Below the pieces are notes generated by a model. The model was not told where the DNA came from. It made no database searches and worked only from the letters and a program-made list of their open reading frames with translations. This document shows positions 31,706 through 40,145 of a DNA stretch of 40,668 bases, piece after piece. Source of the stretch: Ignavibacteria bacterium (GTDB lineage: Bacteria > Bacteroidota > Ignavibacteria > Ignavibacteriales > SURF-24); the NCBI GenBank assembly GCA_025612375.1, contig JAAXKN010000001.1, forward strand, positions 1 through 40,668, read 5' to 3'. Every line of letters begins with the position of its first letter. Position 1 is the first letter of the stretch. Position numbers and translations under genes: made by a program.

Positions 31706-33928
31706 TTACTGCCATTTTGCCTTTGAGAGTGTCATTTCTCCAAAATTAATGAACCAGTTCAACTTTTTCAGCCCCGGACGCAGCACCTCCTGGTAGTCAT
31801 TATCGCCTTTGTAGCTTAATGCCATAACCATTAGCCTCCGGGCGTCCTGAAATTCCATGTTATTTAAGGCATAGCCTGAAAGCCTGAAGGCCGCATAGCT
31901 CGACTGGAAGCTCCCGACACTGATCCTGCCCGTCCACTGCCCCATAAAAGTGCTGTAATTTTCCTTAAGCCTTTCAGAAAGGTCACTTATAACGGGTATT
32001 GCTGAATAACTAATTGAGTCACTGTTCATCTTCTTTAATATAGTATACTTGTCAAAGTCGCTGCCTGAAAGATATCTTAAAGTCAGTGAGGTGTCCTTTA
32101 ACAATTCAAGCCTAACCTGGCTTAAATAGTCATACTCCCTTGAGGCCTTCTGCCCCAAAAGCTTTAGGTACATGGCACGGGCTTCCTCAAAATTCTTATT
32201 TATTGCATATAAATCTGCCGCCATGAGCTCCAGGTTGTAGAAGTATGAGGTCTTATTGTACTTATCCAGATTCTCCTTTAGTACGTCCAGTGCCGCCTCT
32301 GGCTTATCCAGTTTCTTTAGGCTCATTACATATCCTAAAAGCGCCTGGTAGGATTCCGAATATTTAAGAAGCCTCCAGAAAAAATTCCCCGCCTCAGCAT
32401 ACCTGCCCGCGTTGTACATATCCCAGGCGCGCTCTATGTTTTCAGCCAGAAATCTTGCACAGACTTTCTTAAATATAGGCTTTCGCCCGTAATAATATTC
32501 CGCTTCCTCAGGGCTCCCTTTAGGGCTGTATAAGGAAATAAAAGCGTAGTACTCAGAAGTCAGGCTGCTTAATGGCCTGCGGTAAACCTCCTGGTAATCA
32601 CCTCCCTTATAGATCTCCTTAAACTTATCTATTCCGTACTTATCTATGAGGAACCTGATAAAAGAGCCCGAGTATATGTACGAAAGCGAGGAGAGTTCAC
32701 CGAAAAAATTAAGACCCTGAAACAGTCTTTCTATCGGAAACTTAAAGTTATTGTTATATGCAAGTGAAGCCATATAGTGAACCGTATGCCCGTCACTTTC
32801 GTCCTCAAGCGCTACAGCCAGCCCCTCAAGCAAAGATGGGTTAAATCCATAAGAGATCTTAAAGGGCGTAACACCAAATTCCGAAGAAATGCAGTGCACT
32901 ATTTCATGCTGAAGTGTGCGTTCATAATTGCCGTAATTTATGTATAACTGGTAAAGCCACGGCTTTGCCACGTCGGCATTTGCACTGCCGAAGAGATCTT
33001 TTTTTTCTTCTGAATCATAGAACAAAAACGTTGTCACCTTCTTTGAAGGCTTTACCTTAAGAGCCTCTGATATCTCTTCAAAATAATATTCGTTGTGAAG
33101 AAGGATATTCTTGACGGCTTTAGCCTCAATTCTGGTGTCGTAATATATTTCAAAGTGCTCGGAGCTGGCGTGCCCGGATAGCTCACGGATAAGCCTGGAC
33201 TTAGTAGTTGAATATCCCAAAGAGTCGCCGGAAAGGATAAATAACACCGCTGTAAGTAAAGTAACAGCATAGAACGCTGCCTTGCGGCCAGCCTTAATAT
33301 CCTTTTTCCTTATAAGCCTTAGTGCCGCACAGGCTGCGGAGGCAAAATATAATATGTTCAGCAGTCTGTAGATTATGAGCTTAAAATCAATCTTTACCGC
33401 CTCGTCGTAAATTGTACCCGGGTAATACCCTATAATTGGATTATAAAAATATATCTGGGGATTAAAATAGATATATAAAACAGGCAGAAATAAAATTATA
33501 AGAAAAAGAGCCGTAAAAATGATATAGCTGTACTTTTTTGACACAGGATAACAGATTACCCCAAGTGAGCTCCCGACTGCTGAAGCCGGCATGGTAAAGA
33601 CCAGGTAATAAAATACCCCCTGGATTAAAGAACAGTTTTTTGTAAAAAGCGCTGCAATTAGTCCCATTGCAAGAGGAAGTAGAAATATAAGAAGTATGCT
33701 TGGAAAGAGTTCCCTGAGGAAAATGGCCGCGTCTTTTTCAACGGCACCCTTCTTAAGAAGCGAGATTGCAAGTATGCCGCTAAATAAAGTAATGAGTATT
33801 CCGTTTATGGCGGAATACTCATACCCTAAAAGATTAGTAAGGGGCAGATTCAGAAGTACTATGTTGCCTATTAGCAGCAGTAAAAGTTCAAAAGTCAGTA
33901 TTTTCTGTTTGAATATGGCTTTCATCAA
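31706..33928 (-). CDS. Membrane-anchored gluzincin-type metallopeptidase with TPR-like tail
   Basis: Protein of 740 residues in three parts. Residues 1-235 are an inner-membrane region with about seven hydrophobic helices. Residues ~255-480 are a peptidase-MA-like domain with an intact zinc site, HEIVH at 341-345 and a downstream glutamate, E368, in LLEGLA. Residues ~495-660 look like tetratricopeptide-type helical pairs (for example YNAGRYAEAGNFFWRLL and LDKPEAALDVL). The catalytic domain is probably periplasmic. It ends upstream of the nucleotidyltransferase gene, and its start lies 7 bp after the murA stop, so it is likely co-transcribed with murA and the kinase. Substrate unknown; envelope protein turnover is an inference. 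Confidence 0.82.
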   Translation of the reverse strand: MMKAIFKQKILTFELLLLLIGNIVLLNLPLTNLLGYEYSAINGILITLFSGILAISLLKKGAVEKDAAIFLRELFPSILLIFLLPLAMGLIAALFTKNCSLIQGVFYYLVFTMPASAVGSSLGVICYPVSKKYSYIIFTALFLIILFLPVLYIYFNPQIYFYNPIIGYYPGTIYDEAVKIDFKLIIYRLLNILYFASAACAALRLIRKKDIKAGRKAAFYAVTLLTAVLFILSGDSLGYSTTKSRLIRELSGHASSEHFEIYYDTRIEAKAVKNILLHNEYYFEEISEALKVKPSKKVTTFLFYDSEEKKDLFGSANADVAKPWLYQLYINYGNYERTLQHEIVHCISSEFGVTPFKISYGFNPSLLEGLAVALEDESDGHTVHYMASLAYNNNFKFPIERLFQGLNFFGELSSLSYIYSGSFIRFLIDKYGIDKFKEIYKGGDYQEVYRRPLSSLTSEYYAFISLYSPKGSPEEAEYYYGRKPIFKKVCARFLAENIERAWDMYNAGRYAEAGNFFWRLLKYSESYQALLGYVMSLKKLDKPEAALDVLKENLDKYNKTSYFYNLELMAADLYAINKNFEEARAMYLKLLGQKASREYDYLSQVRLELLKDTSLTLRYLSGSDFDKYTILKKMNSDSISYSAIPVISDLSERLKENYSTFMGQWTGRISVGSFQSSYAAFRLSGYALNNMEFQDARRLMVMALSYKGDNDYQEVLRPGLKKLNWFINFGEMTLSKAKWQ

Positions 33929-33935
33929 TTAAGGT

Positions 33936-35204
33936 TTAATATTCCGCCCCGGCAACCCTTTCTATACGGGCACCCATTGAGATCAGTTTTTCTTCAATTC
34001 TCTGATAGCCTCTGTCCAGGTGATAGATTCTGAGCACTTCGGTTTCTCCCTCAGCGGCAAGGCCCGCAAGAACCAATGAAGCGCTGGCCCTAAGGTCGGT
34101 CGACATTACCTTTGCACCCTTAAGCTTTTTCACACCTTTAATTACAACGCTGTTTTCCCTGATCTCAATATTTGCACCCAGACGGTTTAACTCCGGCACG
34201 TGCTTGAAGCGGTCAAGATATATTGAATCGGTAACCGTTGAAACCCCGTCGGCCAAAGCCATAAATGCTGTCCACTGCGCCTGCATGTCTGTTGGAAATC
34301 CCGGGTAAATGGAAGTTGCAACTTCAACAGGCTTTATATCATTCAAGTTTGTAGCATCAAGTTTAATGCATGATTTATCAACCGTGAGATTTGCCCCGGA
34401 ATCTTCCAGCTTTACTAATACAGCATCCAGGTGACCAGGGGTAACGTTCTCAAGCTCCACTTTCCCGCGCGTAATTGCGCCTGCAATAAGAAGTGTACCG
34501 GCCTCAATCCTGTCCGGTATATTTGTTGTCTCAGCTGCCTTAAGCTCGTCAACGCCCTCAATTTCCATTACTGAAGTGTTGATGCCGTTTATCCTGGCAC
34601 CCATCTTGACCAGGTATTCTGCCAGGACAGTAATTTCAGGTTCAATTGCCGCGTTCGTAATTATTGTGGTCCCTTTGGCCAGCGTTGCAGCCATCATAAG
34701 GTTTCCTGTAGCCCCAACGGAAGACACGTCAAAATGGATCCTGGCGCCTTTAAGCTTATCGGCCTTTGCAATAATATAGCCGCCGTCAAGCTCAATATCG
34801 GCTCCCATTTTCTTTAAGCCTTCAAGATGCAGATTTATAGGCCTCGGACCCCAGGCGCACCCTCCGGGAAGAGATACCTTGGCATACCCGAATCGCGATA
34901 AAAGTGGGCCTAAAACGTAAACCGATGCTCTCATTTTCTTTACGTGCTCATAAGGAGCTGTCTGGCTTGTAATGTTTGACGTATCGAATCTTAATGTAAA
35001 ATCCTTAAACTCAGTCTCAACTCCCAGGTTGTTCAGAAGCTTGATCATCGTATAGACATCGTTGACTTCAGGAGTGTTATATAAAACATTCTCTCCTGCA
35101 TTTAACAGAGCCGCGGGCATAATAGCCAGTGCCGCGTTCTTTGCTCCGCTTACTGCTACTTTCCCTTTTAAGGCTTTTCCACCTGTAATTACAAATTTAT
35201 CCAA
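33936..35204 (-). CDS. murA: UDP-N-acetylglucosamine 1-carboxyvinyltransferase
   Basis: First committed enzyme of peptidoglycan synthesis, transferring enolpyruvate from phosphoenolpyruvate to UDP-GlcNAc in the cytoplasm; 422 residues, the normal length. K22-N23 in SGAKNAAL and the catalytic Cys C116 in LPGGCAWGPRP are present, as is D306 in PGFPTDMQAQ. The residue after the Cys-Ala pair is Trp where Ile is usual. The Cys makes it a fosfomycin-sensitive type by family knowledge. It lies between a kinase gene (34 bp upstream) and the membrane peptidase (7 bp downstream), away from other mur genes. Confidence 0.97.
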   Translation of the reverse strand: MDKFVITGGKALKGKVAVSGAKNAALAIMPAALLNAGENVLYNTPEVNDVYTMIKLLNNLGVETEFKDFTLRFDTSNITSQTAPYEHVKKMRASVYVLGPLLSRFGYAKVSLPGGCAWGPRPINLHLEGLKKMGADIELDGGYIIAKADKLKGARIHFDVSSVGATGNLMMAATLAKGTTIITNAAIEPEITVLAEYLVKMGARINGINTSVMEIEGVDELKAAETTNIPDRIEAGTLLIAGAITRGKVELENVTPGHLDAVLVKLEDSGANLTVDKSCIKLDATNLNDIKPVEVATSIYPGFPTDMQAQWTAFMALADGVSTVTDSIYLDRFKHVPELNRLGANIEIRENSVVIKGVKKLKGAKVMSTDLRASASLVLAGLAAEGETEVLRIYHLDRGYQRIEEKLISMGARIERVAGAEY

Positions 35205-35238
35205 TTTTCATCCTTTAGCTAAATAGTATCAAATATAT

Positions 35239-37143
35239 TTAAAATTTTACAATGGTTCCATTTACGCCGACAGCATAGACCTTCTTGCCCGGAGTCAGTT
35301 TTATCCTGCTTAAAGAGGCAAATACATTCGTCCTGGCCTCCGACCAGTTTAAGCCCGAATCACTAGTAAGGAGAACTTTACCCTGGTTGCCTACAATGAA
35401 ACCTATTTTTTCATCAATAAATTCAATTGCCGACAGTCCCGAATTAAGGCTCCCCTTAACCTTCCTCCAGTCCTGGCCTGAATTGTCCGTCATAAAGACT
35501 TCCCCGTTGCCGCCTGCGGCAAATCCTGTCCTGCTGTTTATAAACTTAACAGCCCTCAGATAGTTTGAGCTGAAGGAGGGCCTTTTCTCCCAGCTGAGTC
35601 CTTTGTCCATAGTTCTGAAACACTCCCCGTTCCAGCCTACAATAAAACCTGTCCTGGCATCCGGAAAATCTATGTCGAACAGTGTATTCTCTGACGGAAT
35701 GTCCACTCTCACCCAGCTATCCCCTTCATCCGGAGTCCTGAGGACAGTGCCTCCTGCTCCCAGAATAAACCCGGTTGAGCTGCTAGTGAATTTTACCCTT
35801 AAAAGTACGTCCGTGGACCTGACATCTACCCTCTGCCAGCTCAGCCCCTGATCGCCTGACCTTAGGACTAAGCCCCCTTCACCGACGGCAAAGCCCACGC
35901 CTGAGCGCGTAAAGGCAACGTCAAAGAGGGTCCTGTCAATAGGCGTTTGAATTTTCTCCCAGCTCTGCCCGGAATTAACTGTCCTTAAAATAAGCCCCTT
36001 ACTGCCGCAGCAAAAGCCCGTCGAATCGTTTGTAAAGAAAACTGAGTTAAGGTCATCCTTCAGGCTGCTGTTTAATAGGTTCCACCTGAAATATTTCAGC
36101 TTTTCCCCGCTATAGCCCGGAATCAGGGCCTGCTTTTCTTTACCCGCCAGAGCGGGAGCAAGTGGGTTCCGCCCGCTTTTCCAAAGCTCAAGCACCTGCG
36201 AAAAAGAAAAATAAATTATACCCAGAAACGAAACTACGATTAAAAATGAATAAAAAATAGCTTTAAACTTATACCCTTGTGAATTTCTCTTTTGCCGCAA
36301 GGAACCTTCCTGCCCCGTAAAAACAGGCATGTCACCTTCCAGAGCCTCAAGCTCAAACAAAAACTCCTGGCACGTGGAAAACCTTGCCTGAGGCTTTTTA
36401 CTTAATGCTTTCTTGATTATGCTGTCGATCTTTGCCGGCAAGCCCGGCATTAATGCAAGCAGGTCCGGTGGATCTTTCTTCAGGTGCCCTTCGGTTATCT
36501 CCTGCTCGGTTTCAAAGTTAAAGGGCGGAGCCCCGGCTAGCATTTCAAACAAGGTAATGCCTATAGAGTAGATGTCGCTCTCAATATTGGCTTCTTCCCC
36601 TTTTATCTGCTCTGGACTCATGTAAAGAAGCGTGCCAACGTTTCTTCCCGGGCTGGTAAGCGTTTTATCAACTATGGACTTCGATATTCCGAAATCCATT
36701 ATCTTGGAAACACCCTCTGAGTTAATAATTATATTTGAGGGCTTGATATCCCTGTGTACAAACTTTTTCGAATGCGCGTATGCTGCTGCTGAAAGGACCT
36801 GCTTAATAATCGGTAAAGCCTCGCTTAAATCCAGCCTTTGCCTTTTTTCAATCAGATGCTCAAGCGTCTCCCCTTCAACGTATTCCATTACAATTCCAAG
36901 GAGGCCTTCCTCTTCAAGATATCCGAAAACAGGAACAATGTTCTGGTGTAAAAGCTTGGCCTGGTTCTTAGCCTCTTTTTCAAACCTTTCCTTGAAACGG
37001 GCATTCTTTACAACCTGCGGCTTTAAGATCTTGATGGCAACGTACCTGTCCAGCCTGGTGTCTAAGGCTTTATAGACAATACCCATGCCGCCCTGGCCCA
37101 GCTGTGAGATAATCTTATAATTATTTATTACTTTGCCGATCAT
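35239..37143 (-). CDS. Ser/Thr protein kinase with periplasmic seven-bladed propeller
   Basis: Transmembrane Hanks-type kinase of 634 residues. The cytoplasmic kinase domain (9-265) has the glycine loop GQGGMG, K38 (VAIK), catalytic HRDIKPSN with D132, DFG at 150-152 and the MSPEQ activation segment. A single membrane helix spans about 294-314. The outer part (about 350-634) consists of six blades of exactly 41 residues (starting 365, 406, 447, 488, 529, 570) plus a partial seventh. Each blade carries GF..G..G..LRT.D.G.SW, the YCF48/BNR pattern. An N-terminal strand before blade 1 (FRWNLLNSS) would close the seventh blade. It probably senses an envelope cue and phosphorylates a cytoplasmic target. 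Its position just before murA suggests a cell-wall link, which is inference. Confidence 0.93.
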   Translation of the reverse strand: MIGKVINNYKIISQLGQGGMGIVYKALDTRLDRYVAIKILKPQVVKNARFKERFEKEAKNQAKLLHQNIVPVFGYLEEEGLLGIVMEYVEGETLEHLIEKRQRLDLSEALPIIKQVLSAAAYAHSKKFVHRDIKPSNIIINSEGVSKIMDFGISKSIVDKTLTSPGRNVGTLLYMSPEQIKGEEANIESDIYSIGITLFEMLAGAPPFNFETEQEITEGHLKKDPPDLLALMPGLPAKIDSIIKKALSKKPQARFSTCQEFLFELEALEGDMPVFTGQEGSLRQKRNSQGYKFKAIFYSFLIVVSFLGIIYFSFSQVLELWKSGRNPLAPALAGKEKQALIPGYSGEKLKYFRWNLLNSSLKDDLNSVFFTNDSTGFCCGSKGLILRTVNSGQSWEKIQTPIDRTLFDVAFTRSGVGFAVGEGGLVLRSGDQGLSWQRVDVRSTDVLLRVKFTSSSTGFILGAGGTVLRTPDEGDSWVRVDIPSENTLFDIDFPDARTGFIVGWNGECFRTMDKGLSWEKRPSFSSNYLRAVKFINSRTGFAAGGNGEVFMTDNSGQDWRKVKGSLNSGLSAIEFIDEKIGFIVGNQGKVLLTSDSGLNWSEARTNVFASLSRIKLTPGKKVYAVGVNGTIVKF

Positions 37144-37257
37144 TTTTGACTTAAAAATAAATGGAAATTTACAGGAAGTGTCAGATAATGCCGATTTTTT
37201 TCAGCTAAAAGTAAAAATATAATTATGCAAATACAACTTCATGAGCCGAATAAAAAC

Positions 37258-37641
37258 CTATTTCCCGGTCTTTTTACCCTTTAAAGGCTTATCCGTATCC
37301 TCATCAAACTCCAGGTGGAACTTGTGCAGGAACCTGTGGAAAACAGGAGCAAAAAGAACACCTACAATTACAAGGAAAACAATGCCGGAGAACAATGCAT
37401 AAGCCGAAGCAAAAAGTTTGCCTGCCCTTGTACTGATTGGGTTTACAGGACCCATGCCGCCCAGGATCATCGAAGAATTCAGAATTGCATCTACCCAGCC
37501 CAGCCCCTCAATGTAGTGGTAGCCCGCAATTCCAGCAAAAAGCGAAAGCACAACAATGCCTGAGGCCACCCAGAAGTGGTTCAGCATTCTTAAGAGGAAC
37601 TCGGCTTTGGGAAGAAGAGGCTCGTGGCGTTTTTCATACAT
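37258..37641 (-). CDS. Two-helix membrane protein resembling a channel pore module
   Basis: Protein of 127 residues. Helix 1 (about 23-43), a re-entrant-like segment with NSSMILGGMGPVNP (55-68), helix 2 (about 76-100) and a charged cytoplasmic tail rich in His, Asp and Lys follow the order TM, pore loop, TM of two-helix potassium channels. The selectivity filter TVGYG is replaced by GGMGP, so potassium selectivity is not supported. I recognise the pattern but not a named family. It follows a DoxX gene by 38 bp on the same strand and is probably in its operon. Confidence 0.6.
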   Translation of the reverse strand: MYEKRHEPLLPKAEFLLRMLNHFWVASGIVVLSLFAGIAGYHYIEGLGWVDAILNSSMILGGMGPVNPISTRAGKLFASAYALFSGIVFLVIVGVLFAPVFHRFLHKFHLEFDEDTDKPLKGKKTGK

Positions 37642-37679
37642 AAGGCTCCTCCATTATTTCACTTACAATACGGGTATGG

Positions 37680-38132
37680 CTATGAAAAATCCACCCCTTT
37701 TTCCCGGCTCTTCCTCTCCCAGAAGTAATCTATTCCATACCTTCCGCTGCCGTAGAGGAAAATTGTAATTGCTATTGTTAGCAGCGTCAGTGGGAACTCA
37801 ACTCCTGCGGGAGCAAAAAAACCGTTTGGCAGGTGTACCCTGAATATTGCAACCAGCATTATTACTGCAATTCCTGCCGAAGCAACCCTTGTTATAAGGC
37901 CGAGCAGAACCAGTATGCCGAAAATGAATTCACCAAATGCATCCATATATGCAAGAACAGGCGGGATCCCCATGCCTGTAAACATCCCTATCGTTACACT
38001 AAGCCCCTTTCCACCAAAGGCACCAAAGACCTTCTGTGCCCCGTGGGCAATAAAGACAACTCCCAGAATAATTCTCAGTAAAAGAATTACAACAGAAGCA
38101 TTTACCCATGGCCCGAACAGCAGTTTCTTCAT
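37680..38132 (-). CDS. DoxX family membrane protein
   Basis: Protein of 150 residues with four membrane helices. The family signature is present near the N-terminus (LLLRIILGVVFIAHGAQKVFG), followed by GKGL, a MGIPP loop, FGEFIFGILVLLGL and a C-terminal YGSGRYGIDYF. DoxX homologues are linked to thiosulfate:quinone oxidoreductase in Acidianus and to redox-stress complexes elsewhere; many, like this one, have no assigned substrate. It heads a minus-strand pair with the two-helix protein and is divergent from etfBA. Confidence 0.9.
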   Translation of the reverse strand: MKKLLFGPWVNASVVILLLRIILGVVFIAHGAQKVFGAFGGKGLSVTIGMFTGMGIPPVLAYMDAFGEFIFGILVLLGLITRVASAGIAVIMLVAIFRVHLPNGFFAPAGVEFPLTLLTIAITIFLYGSGRYGIDYFWERKSREKGVDFS

Positions 38133-38158
38133 AGTACTCCTCTCTTGGTTTGCGTCTG

Positions 38159-38186
38159 AATATAGTATAGTAAAATGATTTGTCAG
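38159..38186 (-). promoter_or_regulatory. Candidate promoter of the DoxX gene
   Basis: On the minus strand CTGACA (38181-38186) and TATATT (38159-38164) are separated by 16 bases, about 27 bases before the DoxX start codon. This is a reasonable sigma-70-like pair, but hexamer matches in AT-rich DNA are weak evidence. Confidence 0.35.
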
Positions 38187-38212
38187 TTTCTAAGAAATTC
38201 CGCACAAAAAAT

Positions 38213-38240
38213 TTGAAAAGGACGCAAAAAGCAATATTTT
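38213..38240 (+). promoter_or_regulatory. Candidate promoter of etfBA
   Basis: TTGAAA (38213-38218) and TATTTT (38235-38240) are 16 bases apart on the plus strand, leaving an untranslated leader of about 60 bases before etfB. The match is moderate and unsupported by any other signal. Confidence 0.3.
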
Positions 38241-38309
38241 AGTGTAATTGATTTTATATCTGTGTATCTTTATATTTTTGATGAATCTTTCGAATTAATT
38301 GGAGGTAAA

Positions 38310-39056
38310 ATGAAAATAGCAGTCTGCGTAAGTCACGTTCCGGATACTGCTACAAAAATTGTTATCGGTTCTGACAGTAAGACAATTGATCCTAACGGCG
38401 TTACCTACATAATCAATCCTTATGACGAGTTTGCAGTAGAAGAAGCCCTGAAGACAAAGGAAAAGCTGGGTGGTGAGGTTGTCGTCATTAGTCTGGGGAA
38501 AGAAGCAAATAAAGAAACTATCAGGAAGGCCCTTGCCATGGGAGCTGACCAGGGAGTTTTACTGAAGGATGACCTTCAGAGGGACCCTGTTGCAGTGGCA
38601 AAGGCACTCTCAGAGGAAATTAAGGCACAGGGAGCCGAACTCGTGTTTTTCGGCAAACAATCTGTTGATTATGACAACTCAATAACAGGACAGCTTACGG
38701 CTGAAATGCTCGGATATAATTGCGTATCGGTAGTTGTTGATCTGAAAATTGAGGGCAGTAAAATTATTGCCGAAAGAGAAATTGAAGGCGGTCGTGAAGT
38801 CGTTGAAACCAGCCTCCCTGCTGTAATTACAGCCCAGAAAGGCTTAAATGAACCAAGATATGCTTCACTTAAAGGCATAATGGCGGCCAAGAAAAAAGTA
38901 ATCGAAGAAAAACCCGCTCAACAGTCCGGGAAAACTCTTGAGATCTTAAAGATGAAAAAGCCGGCAATGAAACAGCCCGGCAGAATTATCGGCACCGATA
39001 AGACTGCAGTTGCCGAACTGGTCCGTTTACTTAAAGAAGAAGCAAAAGTCATTTAA
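38310..39056 (+). CDS. etfB: Electron transfer flavoprotein, beta subunit
   Basis: Small subunit of ETF, 248 residues, which with the alpha subunit passes electrons from acyl-CoA and other flavin dehydrogenases to the quinone pool. Typical marks are MKIAVCVSHVPDT, INPYDEFAVEEAL, VISLGKEANKETIRKALAMGAD and FFGKQSVDYDNS. Sequence style fits the classical respiratory (group I) type; I see no strong sign of a bifurcating type. The frame is open upstream to an ATG at 38262, but GGAGG sits six bases before the ATG at 38310, which aligns with the family start, so I use 38310. etfA follows after 14 bp. Confidence 0.95.
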   Translation: MKIAVCVSHVPDTATKIVIGSDSKTIDPNGVTYIINPYDEFAVEEALKTKEKLGGEVVVISLGKEANKETIRKALAMGADQGVLLKDDLQRDPVAVAKALSEEIKAQGAELVFFGKQSVDYDNSITGQLTAEMLGYNCVSVVVDLKIEGSKIIAEREIEGGREVVETSLPAVITAQKGLNEPRYASLKGIMAAKKKVIEEKPAQQSGKTLEILKMKKPAMKQPGRIIGTDKTAVAELVRLLKEEAKVI

Positions 39057-39070
39057 AAGGGAATTGAATT

Positions 39071-40039
39071 ATGGCAAATAAAATCATAACATTTTTAGAG
39101 CAAAGGAATGGCATCCTTAAGAAGTCTTCTCTGGAGACTGCTAAAGAAGCCGTAAAATTGGCTTCTGCGCTTAATTATGAAGTTGAAGCCGTGGCAATCG
39201 GAAATAACGTTGAAGATCTTGAAAGCGTCGGCAAATACGGTATAGGTAAGGTTACTTTCTTCAAAAGTGAGAGTCTTGCAAATTATTCCTCATCTGCATA
39301 CGCCGCTCTGGTTTCAGATTACGCAAAAACAACAGATGCAGACATTTTACTTTTCTCAAATACTGCAATGGGTAAAGATCTTGCACCTCTTGTCTGTGTA
39401 AAACTTGCAGCCGGAATACTGATGGACTGCGTGAGCCTGGAGGTTTCATCCGGTGAAATTACTGCTACACGCCCGGTCTTTGCCGGCAAGGCACTCGTTG
39501 AGGCAAAAATAACTTCACAGAAGAAAATCTTTACTCTCCGCCCGAACGTTTTTAATATCGGTGAATTGGCTGACAATAAGGCTGAAGTCACGGCTAAAAA
39601 CGTCGAAAACCCTGATCTCAGAACAAAAGTAGTGGAAGTAAAGAAGTCCGAGGGCAAGCTCGACGTAGCCGAGGCTGAAATTATAGTCTCAGGCGGCCGC
39701 GGCCTCAAGGCTCCGGAAAACTTCCACCTGGTCGAGGAACTGGCAGACACCCTTGGCGCCGCAGTCGGAGCCTCACGTGCCGTGGTCGATGCAGGCTGGA
39801 GACCTCATAGCGAACAGGTCGGGCAGACGGGGAAGACCGTTTCTCCTAACCTTTATATCGCAGTCGGTATCTCCGGTGCAATCCAGCACCTGGCAGGAAT
39901 GTCATCCTCCAAATATATCGTCGCTATAAACAAGGATAAGGACGCTCCCATCTTCGGAGTGGCCGACTACGGCATAGCAGGTGATATTTTTGAAGTTCTG
40001 CCGGCACTGACAGAAGAGATAAAAAAAATTAAAGGTTAA
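39071..40039 (+). CDS. etfA: Electron transfer flavoprotein, alpha subunit
   Basis: FAD-carrying large subunit of ETF, 322 residues. The C-terminal FAD domain is complete: SGGRGLK at 207-213, GQTGKTVSP at 251-259, YIAVGISGAIQHLAGM at 262-277, and NKDKDAPIF with ADYGIAGD at 287-305. The N-terminal half is the usual nucleotide-fold domain. Order beta-alpha with a 14-bp gap is the standard arrangement. The electron acceptor (ETF:quinone oxidoreductase) is not in the window; electrons could eventually reach the bd oxidase encoded at 5091-7536. Confidence 0.95.
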   Translation: MANKIITFLEQRNGILKKSSLETAKEAVKLASALNYEVEAVAIGNNVEDLESVGKYGIGKVTFFKSESLANYSSSAYAALVSDYAKTTDADILLFSNTAMGKDLAPLVCVKLAAGILMDCVSLEVSSGEITATRPVFAGKALVEAKITSQKKIFTLRPNVFNIGELADNKAEVTAKNVENPDLRTKVVEVKKSEGKLDVAEAEIIVSGGRGLKAPENFHLVEELADTLGAAVGASRAVVDAGWRPHSEQVGQTGKTVSPNLYIAVGISGAIQHLAGMSSSKYIVAINKDKDAPIFGVADYGIAGDIFEVLPALTEEIKKIKG

Positions 40040-40145
40040 AAGTCCCCTGGCCCTTTTTTCCCCATAATCCCTTTTTACGGATTTGTGGAATTGAAAAAAA
40101 AGCATATTTTATAATAAGGCTCATTAACCTTAAAAGAGGTAGTAA

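Noticed and set aside
38262-38309. Upstream ATG extending etfB by 16 codons
   Set aside because: The extension does not fit the family N-terminus, and a strong GGAGG sits just before the ATG at 38310.
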